This document shows, piece by piece, positions 6,014 through 7,057 of a DNA stretch of 7,057 bases; the first letter of the stretch is position 1, and every line of letters starts with the position of its first letter. The notes beneath the pieces were generated by a model that was not told the DNA's origin, made no database searches, and worked only from the letters and a program-made list of their open reading frames with translations. Where the stretch lies: assembly GCA_003524705.1 (NCBI GenBank), contig DQGV01000421.1, positions 1 through 7,057 of the forward strand. The letters are read 5' to 3'. The stretch is from Anaerolineae bacterium (GTDB lineage Bacteria > Chloroflexota > Anaerolineae > Anaerolineales > Villigracilaceae). A program made the translations under genes and the position numbers.

Positions 6014-6175
6014 TCATGGTATCAACATCACAAGGATCATAATCCCCAAAGCAACTAAATTTCCTTTAATGATTACTTTTCGTGCTTGCTTCTTGATTTG
6101 CCTGTCTACACTTTCGTCTTCAATTTTTTCTTTTTCATCCGTCATGTGGCGCAAACTGCGCTGAGCAAGAAGTAC
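6014..6175 (-). pseudogene. in-frame continuation of the small membrane protein beyond an internal UGA
   Basis: After the UGA at 6176-6178 the same frame is open for 53 codons: VLLAQRSLRHMTDEKEK, a charged stretch, KKQARKVIIKG, then the hydrophobic LVALGIMILVMLIP and TGA (6014-6016). From memory, relatives of the upstream part continue with a Cys followed by VxLAxRGxRN, a charged linker, QARKV and a last hydrophobic segment. This fits as their missing C-terminus. It may be (a) read through if the UGA codes selenocysteine, (b) a remnant of a gene broken by a nonsense change or sequencing error, or (c) translated separately from ATG 6145 as a 43-aa one-helix protein, although no ribosome site precedes that ATG. 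Its end lies 8 bases before the terminator, as expected for a true gene end. Confidence 0.6.
6149..6161 (-). other. small hairpin downstream of the in-frame UGA (possible bacterial SECIS-like element)
   Basis: On the minus strand GCGCA-GTT-TGCGC forms a 5-bp perfect stem with a GUU loop. It starts 14 bases after the UGA, so the first loop G is the 20th base. Bacterial SECIS elements, as I recall the consensus, have a stem-loop within a few tens of bases after UGA and a G in the first loop positions. The stem is short and could be chance. Confidence 0.3.
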
Positions 6176-6430
6176 TCAGGTCTTATCTCGCCACTGAAAA
6201 TAACTTGAGGTTGCGGCGGCGATTACAAAAAACAAGGGCAGTCGCCATAACACATGCACATCAAAATAAAGCAAGGCGATTAGAAGCACAACCGCAATCA
6301 CACCCTGTCGGATTGCAAAATCCAAACGCTTCTTTCTTTCCTTCGGGCTGATGTTTGCAATACAAACTTCTGTTGCGCCTTCATCGCCTAATGGATTCAG
6401 TTGATTTGTACTTGAGAAATTCAAATGCAT
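6176..6430 (-). CDS. small membrane protein of unknown function, ended by UGA at a probable cysteine position
   Basis: 84 aa to the UGA. The N-terminal stretch has no recognised motif. Then come VCIANISPKERKKRL (22-36), a first hydrophobic segment AVVLLIALLYF, a short WRLP turn, a second segment FFVIAAATSSYF, and QWRDKT directly before the UGA. From memory it matches a family of small membrane proteins in Chloroflexota with CIANISP near the start and DKTC after the second helix; their function is unknown to me. At DKTC the window has a UGA instead of the Cys, and homology-like sequence continues in frame to 6014. ATG 6430-6428 has no Shine-Dalgarno; TATAAT lies 9 bases upstream. The conserved part begins at Cys23, so the first 20 residues may not be conserved. 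Confidence 0.72.
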   Translation of the reverse strand: MHLNFSSTNQLNPLGDEGATEVCIANISPKERKKRLDFAIRQGVIAVVLLIALLYFDVHVLWRLPLFFVIAAATSSYFQWRDKT

Positions 6431-6439
6431 AATGGGTGA

Positions 6440-6445
6440 ATTATA
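6440..6445 (-). promoter_or_regulatory. candidate -10 box of the small membrane protein gene
   Basis: TATAAT on the minus strand is 9 bases before ATG 6430, implying a leader of only a few bases. The -35 region (TAGTTA at 6463-6468) is poor. It is similar in placement to the surE candidate. Confidence 0.4.
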
Positions 6446-6490
6446 TTTACTAAGATTAATCCTAACTAAAAATAGTTATACAAGAAATTT

Positions 6491-6590
6491 ATGTCATTGC
6501 GAGGAGTTGCGAAGCAACGACGAAGCAATCTTAAGATTATTTTGGGGATTGCTTCGCCGCTAAGAACAAGAACGCGGCTCGCAATGACAT
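6491..6590. repeat. palindromic dispersed element (MITE/REP-like), intergenic copy
   Basis: 100 bases are bounded by a perfect 13-bp inverted repeat, ATGTCATTGCGAG (6491-6503) and CTCGCAATGACAT (6578-6590). An inner inverted repeat CGAAGCAATC/GATTGCTTCG lies at 6521-6530 and 6547-6556. It has the same ends and core as the copy inside the gene at 1248-1364, with a different middle. It begins 7 bases beyond the VOC gene's stop codon, so its hairpin could end or protect that transcript. It codes for nothing convincing. Confidence 0.9.
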
Positions 6591-6597
6591 GGTTCGT

Positions 6598-7057
6598 TTA
6601 TCTCAACTTCAACATCACACCATTTTGAGATGGGTCATACAACAAGACGCCTTCATCGGTTTTATTGTATGAAACGCCTGCTTTATCAATATTGGTGATA
6701 GCATCATCCAATGCACTTTGATTCGGAAATTCCACTGTGAAATATCTCAAGCCGACTGCATCAGCTGGTGGAGGCGGGGCACCGACTCCTTGCCATGTAT
6801 TTAATCCAAGGTGATGATGATAACCACCTGCTGAAACAAACGCCATTTGAAATTCTTTTACATTGCCCATTACATCAAAACCAATGACGTTATGATAAAA
6901 ATCCACAGCCTCATCTACATCACGAACGTGTAAATGCACATGTCCCATTTTTGTTTCAGGTGGAACAGGCACACTTAAATCTTCATCTTCTTTCAGTAAA
7001 CTGAACAAAGCATTAACATCCAATGGCTCACGACCATCACTCCATGAACCATCTTTA
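6598..7057 (-). CDS. VOC-superfamily (catechol 2,3-dioxygenase/glyoxalase-like) protein, C-terminal part
   Basis: 152 codons of a gene that enters from the right edge. The frame is open to base 7057; a TTG at 7023-7021 is available but is probably just a Leu in PLDVNALF. The visible part is one VOC domain: GHVHLHVRDVDEAVDFYHNVIGF with the first metal-ligand His, FVSAGGYHHHLGLNTWQG with a second His, GAPPPPADAVGLRYFTVE, and DPSQNGVMLKL at the end. This matches the C-terminal domain of two-domain CatE/YfiE-like proteins; the PLD...L linker fits the joint to a preceding VOC domain outside the window. At the place where many VOC enzymes have the Glu ligand (NGIEL) there is Met, so metal chemistry cannot be assumed from this domain alone. 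The substrate is unknown. Stop TAA 6598-6600 lies next to the palindromic repeat. Confidence 0.88.
   Translation of the reverse strand, partial: KDGSWSDGREPLDVNALFSLLKEDEDLSVPVPPETKMGHVHLHVRDVDEAVDFYHNVIGFDVMGNVKEFQMAFVSAGGYHHHLGLNTWQGVGAPPPPADAVGLRYFTVEFPNQSALDDAITNIDKAGVSYNKTDEGVLLYDPSQNGVMLKLR

Noticed and set aside
6598..7023. TTG 7023-7021 as the start of a single-domain glyoxalase
   Set aside because: The frame is open to the edge and the residues upstream (DGRE before PLDVNALF) fit the inter-domain linker of two-domain VOC proteins. No ribosome site precedes the TTG.

Overview
The window is AT-rich bacterial DNA with every supportable gene on the minus strand, so it is read from right to left. 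The best guess for the source is a low-GC Chloroflexota of the Anaerolineae type. This rests on remembered family resemblance: a T/P-rich linker behind a lipobox, a small membrane protein with a CIANISP motif, polymorphic GT-C-like membrane proteins, and a small CxxC protein next to them. No rRNA or tRNA is present to confirm the taxonomy.

Layout, in transcription order. (1) At 7057-6598 lies the 3' part of a two-domain VOC (glyoxalase / extradiol-dioxygenase-like) gene. It is followed by a 100-bp palindromic repeat at 6491-6590. (2) At 6430-6014 lies a small membrane protein frame interrupted by one in-frame UGA (6176-6178). The frame stays open past the UGA for 53 codons and ends 8 bases before a good intrinsic terminator (5978-6005). 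The UGA falls where remembered relatives carry a Cys, and a small hairpin with G first in the loop lies just behind it. (3) At 5899-1 lies a tight gene run: surE, a beta-propeller lipoprotein, a 94-aa CxxC protein, two GT-C-type membrane proteins, an alkyltransferase-like (ATL) DNA-repair protein, and the start of a second, tandem MGMT/ATL paralogue cut by the window edge. Spacings are 21 bases or less, with two possible overlaps, so this is probably one operon.

The run combines nucleotide phosphatase, envelope/glycan and alkylation-damage functions. I see no single pathway tying them together. The two membrane glycosyltransferase-like genes are unusually loaded with repeats. There is an exact 39-codon in-frame copy of the same palindromic element seen at 6491-6590. 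There are also two in-frame heptanucleotide arrays, and a third array runs across the stop codon between the two genes.

One technical flag: 3675-3693 is a 19-base exact match to the 3' end of the Illumina TruSeq adapter, inside the 94-aa gene. That stretch, and the residues it encodes, should be treated as an assembly artefact until checked against reads.
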